Source: Caldicellulosiruptor danielii (lineage in GTDB: Bacteria; Bacillota; Thermoanaerobacteria; Caldicellulosiruptorales; Caldicellulosiruptoraceae). From it: 64,000 nucleotides of DNA. Under the pieces are notes generated by a model. The model made no database searches, was not told the DNA's origin, and was given only the letters and a program-made list of their open reading frames with translations. Shown piece by piece: positions 62,815-64,000 of this stretch. The first letter of the stretch is position 1; each line of letters opens with the position of its first letter. The stretch lies in the NCBI RefSeq assembly GCF_034343125.1, contig NZ_CP139957.1, forward strand, positions 2,662,001 to 2,726,000, read 5' to 3'. Made by a program: the position numbers and the translations under genes.

Positions 62815-64000
62815 CTAATTTCTCCTTTGTAACATTTTTTCAAACAAATTCATGGCCGAATTTAATAATAGTTTGAATTTTTCCACATTCTCCAAATATT
62901 CCTGATTACCTCGCGGGGATGAACCGTGCACTGCAGCATTCCTTACATATTCCAGCTCTTCTACTGTATCTGCTTCGTCCTGTTCCTTGATTAGTTTGTT
63001 TAAATCTGGCTTTTTGTTTTTAACATTCTGTATCTCTGATTTTAGTTTAGCCCTTGCATCTTCACGTGAAATATAATTCATATTGTCTTTTATGTTATAC
63101 ACATCTGCAAAAAGTACAATCATTGCTTCATAAAGAAGGACCAATGCTTTGAGATACTGCCTTCTTTCATAGAAAAACTGCGACCTTTTGTACATCCTTT
63201 GAAAAAGTTTTTCCTGCCTGTTCATTTCAGAAAACTCTCCGTACAATATCTCTATTATTTCCTTTTCAAAAGCATAATTAGCTGATTTTTGTTTGTGTTC
63301 AAGTTCTTTTATTATCTCTTCAATTTCTCTTCGCGGCTGGCGGTTCATCTCAAGTTTGAAATAAGTCTTTTCTCTGTCGCCAAGACCTATTTGCTTAAGC
63401 AGCGGCACAAAATAACCTGAGTTTTGGAATGTCGCCATAGATTCTATTAATCTGACAAGCTTGTCAATGAAAGGTATCTCAATAACTGGAGATTGCCCAT
63501 TCTCAAGCCCTGAAAAATAACCTGCCATTTCATGTGCACCATAGAATATTCTTATGCTGTTTATTCTTCTCAAATATTTCAAAAGCATTATACCATATGA
63601 AAAAACTACAGGAATGTTCCTAAATGCATGCGTCATGTCAAAGATTACGTTGTAGTCACCATCTTTATCAAGCTCTTCTAAAAGTATATCAATACCTCTG
63701 CCAAGTTCAAGCGGCTTTATTTTGTAAAACTTCAGCTGTGGCACGTACTTTGTTAAAGTATTCTGCCACGCTGAAAGTGTATTGTCTTGAATACCTTTCT
63801 TTTCTTCTTCATATACTTTTAAGCACATCGCAGTTATATCTTCTGAGTTTTGTACATCACGAGGTAATATCTGGTAAAGCTCTGACCATGCTGACTGGTC
63901 AGTACCAATTAAAATAAACTTGTCAATTTGCATTTTCTCTACTTCCTTAAGATATTTATAAAGTGCAATCCCAAAAAAAGCTGTTTTTGAGGCTACGTAC
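62815..64000 (-). CDS. CARF-HEPN protein, TM1812/Csx2-type, 5' end outside window
   Basis: The frame stays open to the window edge and begins YVASKTAFFGIALYKYLKE, which aligns with YICRQTAFFGVALYEYL of the 46-47 kb paralogue, so an internal TTG at 63933 is not the start. It has the CARF motif FDMTHAFRNIP and the HEPN RNase motif RNAAVHG 42 residues from the end. The two are similar through their whole length. It lies upstream of the rhomboid fragment and csm1, perhaps in the same transcript. Confidence 0.88.
   Translation of the reverse strand, partial: YVASKTAFFGIALYKYLKEVEKMQIDKFILIGTDQSAWSELYQILPRDVQNSEDITAMCLKVYEEEKKGIQDNTLSAWQNTLTKYVPQLKFYKIKPLELGRGIDILLEELDKDGDYNVIFDMTHAFRNIPVVFSYGIMLLKYLRRINSIRIFYGAHEMAGYFSGLENGQSPVIEIPFIDKLVRLIESMATFQNSGYFVPLLKQIGLGDREKTYFKLEMNRQPRREIEEIIKELEHKQKSANYAFEKEIIEILYGEFSEMNRQEKLFQRMYKRSQFFYERRQYLKALVLLYEAMIVLFADVYNIKDNMNYISREDARAKLKSEIQNVKNKKPDLNKLIKEQDEADTVEELEYVRNAAVHGSSPRGNQEYLENVEKFKLLLNSAMNLFEKMLQRRN

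Overview
The window looks like chromosomal DNA of a low-GC, spore-forming, thermophilic anaerobic Firmicute, most probably Caldicellulosiruptor or a close relative. This is inferred from the AT-rich composition, frequent TTG starts behind strong Shine-Dalgarno sites, spoIVA, a lone hydE, an SufCB-only iron-sulfur locus, and a preQ1 riboswitch almost identical in layout to the Thermoanaerobacter one. No database search was possible, so the genus is a judgement.

Layout. 1-1.1 kb: the tail of a decaying Uma2 gene and a five-tRNA operon on the minus strand (Pro-Tyr-Thr-Lys-Arg). 1.2-14.4 kb: housekeeping genes (GH18-like exoprotein, TtcA-like tRNA thiolase, phosphodiester glycosidase, SpoIVA, Fur-boxed FTR1 permease, FmdB-like zinc ribbon, nucleotidyltransferase pair, thioredoxin-reductase-like flavoprotein, c-di-AMP receptor, SufCB), followed by a promoter-driven structured RNA of unknown family. 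14.4-18 kb: Yip1 protein, adaptor and MacB-like permease. 18-21.8 kb: a complete circular bacteriocin cluster related to circularin A/AS-48, including a 59-aa gene that is easily missed. 22.4-26.4 kb: a heterodimeric ABC exporter with a frameshifted MarR regulator. 26.6-33.1 kb: a DUF554 protein, a structured leader with a micro-ORF, an ABC-2 transporter operon and a NarL-type two-component system. 33.3-35 kb: a decayed patch with small membrane peptides, hicB with a frameshifted hicA, two copies of a promoter-hairpin module and an IS end. 35-46.2 kb: ArsR/permease/thioredoxin operon, BI-1 protein, AraC regulator, queF, MFS pump, hydE and a class A PBP.

46.2-64 kb is a defence island. It holds a type III-A CRISPR system (csm1-csm5), a 45-repeat array with a consensus promoter in its leader, three CARF-HEPN Csx1-superfamily effectors (one cut by the window end), Csx20, MazEF and DUF4258/YgiT toxin-antitoxin pairs, a dead IS with recognisable terminal inverted repeats, an orphan CRISPR-leader-like hairpin beside that IS, and a rhomboid protease fragment. 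Cas10 presumably makes cyclic oligoadenylate that activates the CARF-HEPN RNases; Csx20 may remove the signal. No cas1, cas2 or cas6 is visible. Two of the CARF-effector operons share an identical 19-bp upstream element, which suggests common control.

The most interesting items are the circular bacteriocin locus in a probable thermophile, the unexplained structured RNAs (14.3, 27.4-27.7, 34.0 and 34.6 kb), and the shared upstream element of the CARF operons.
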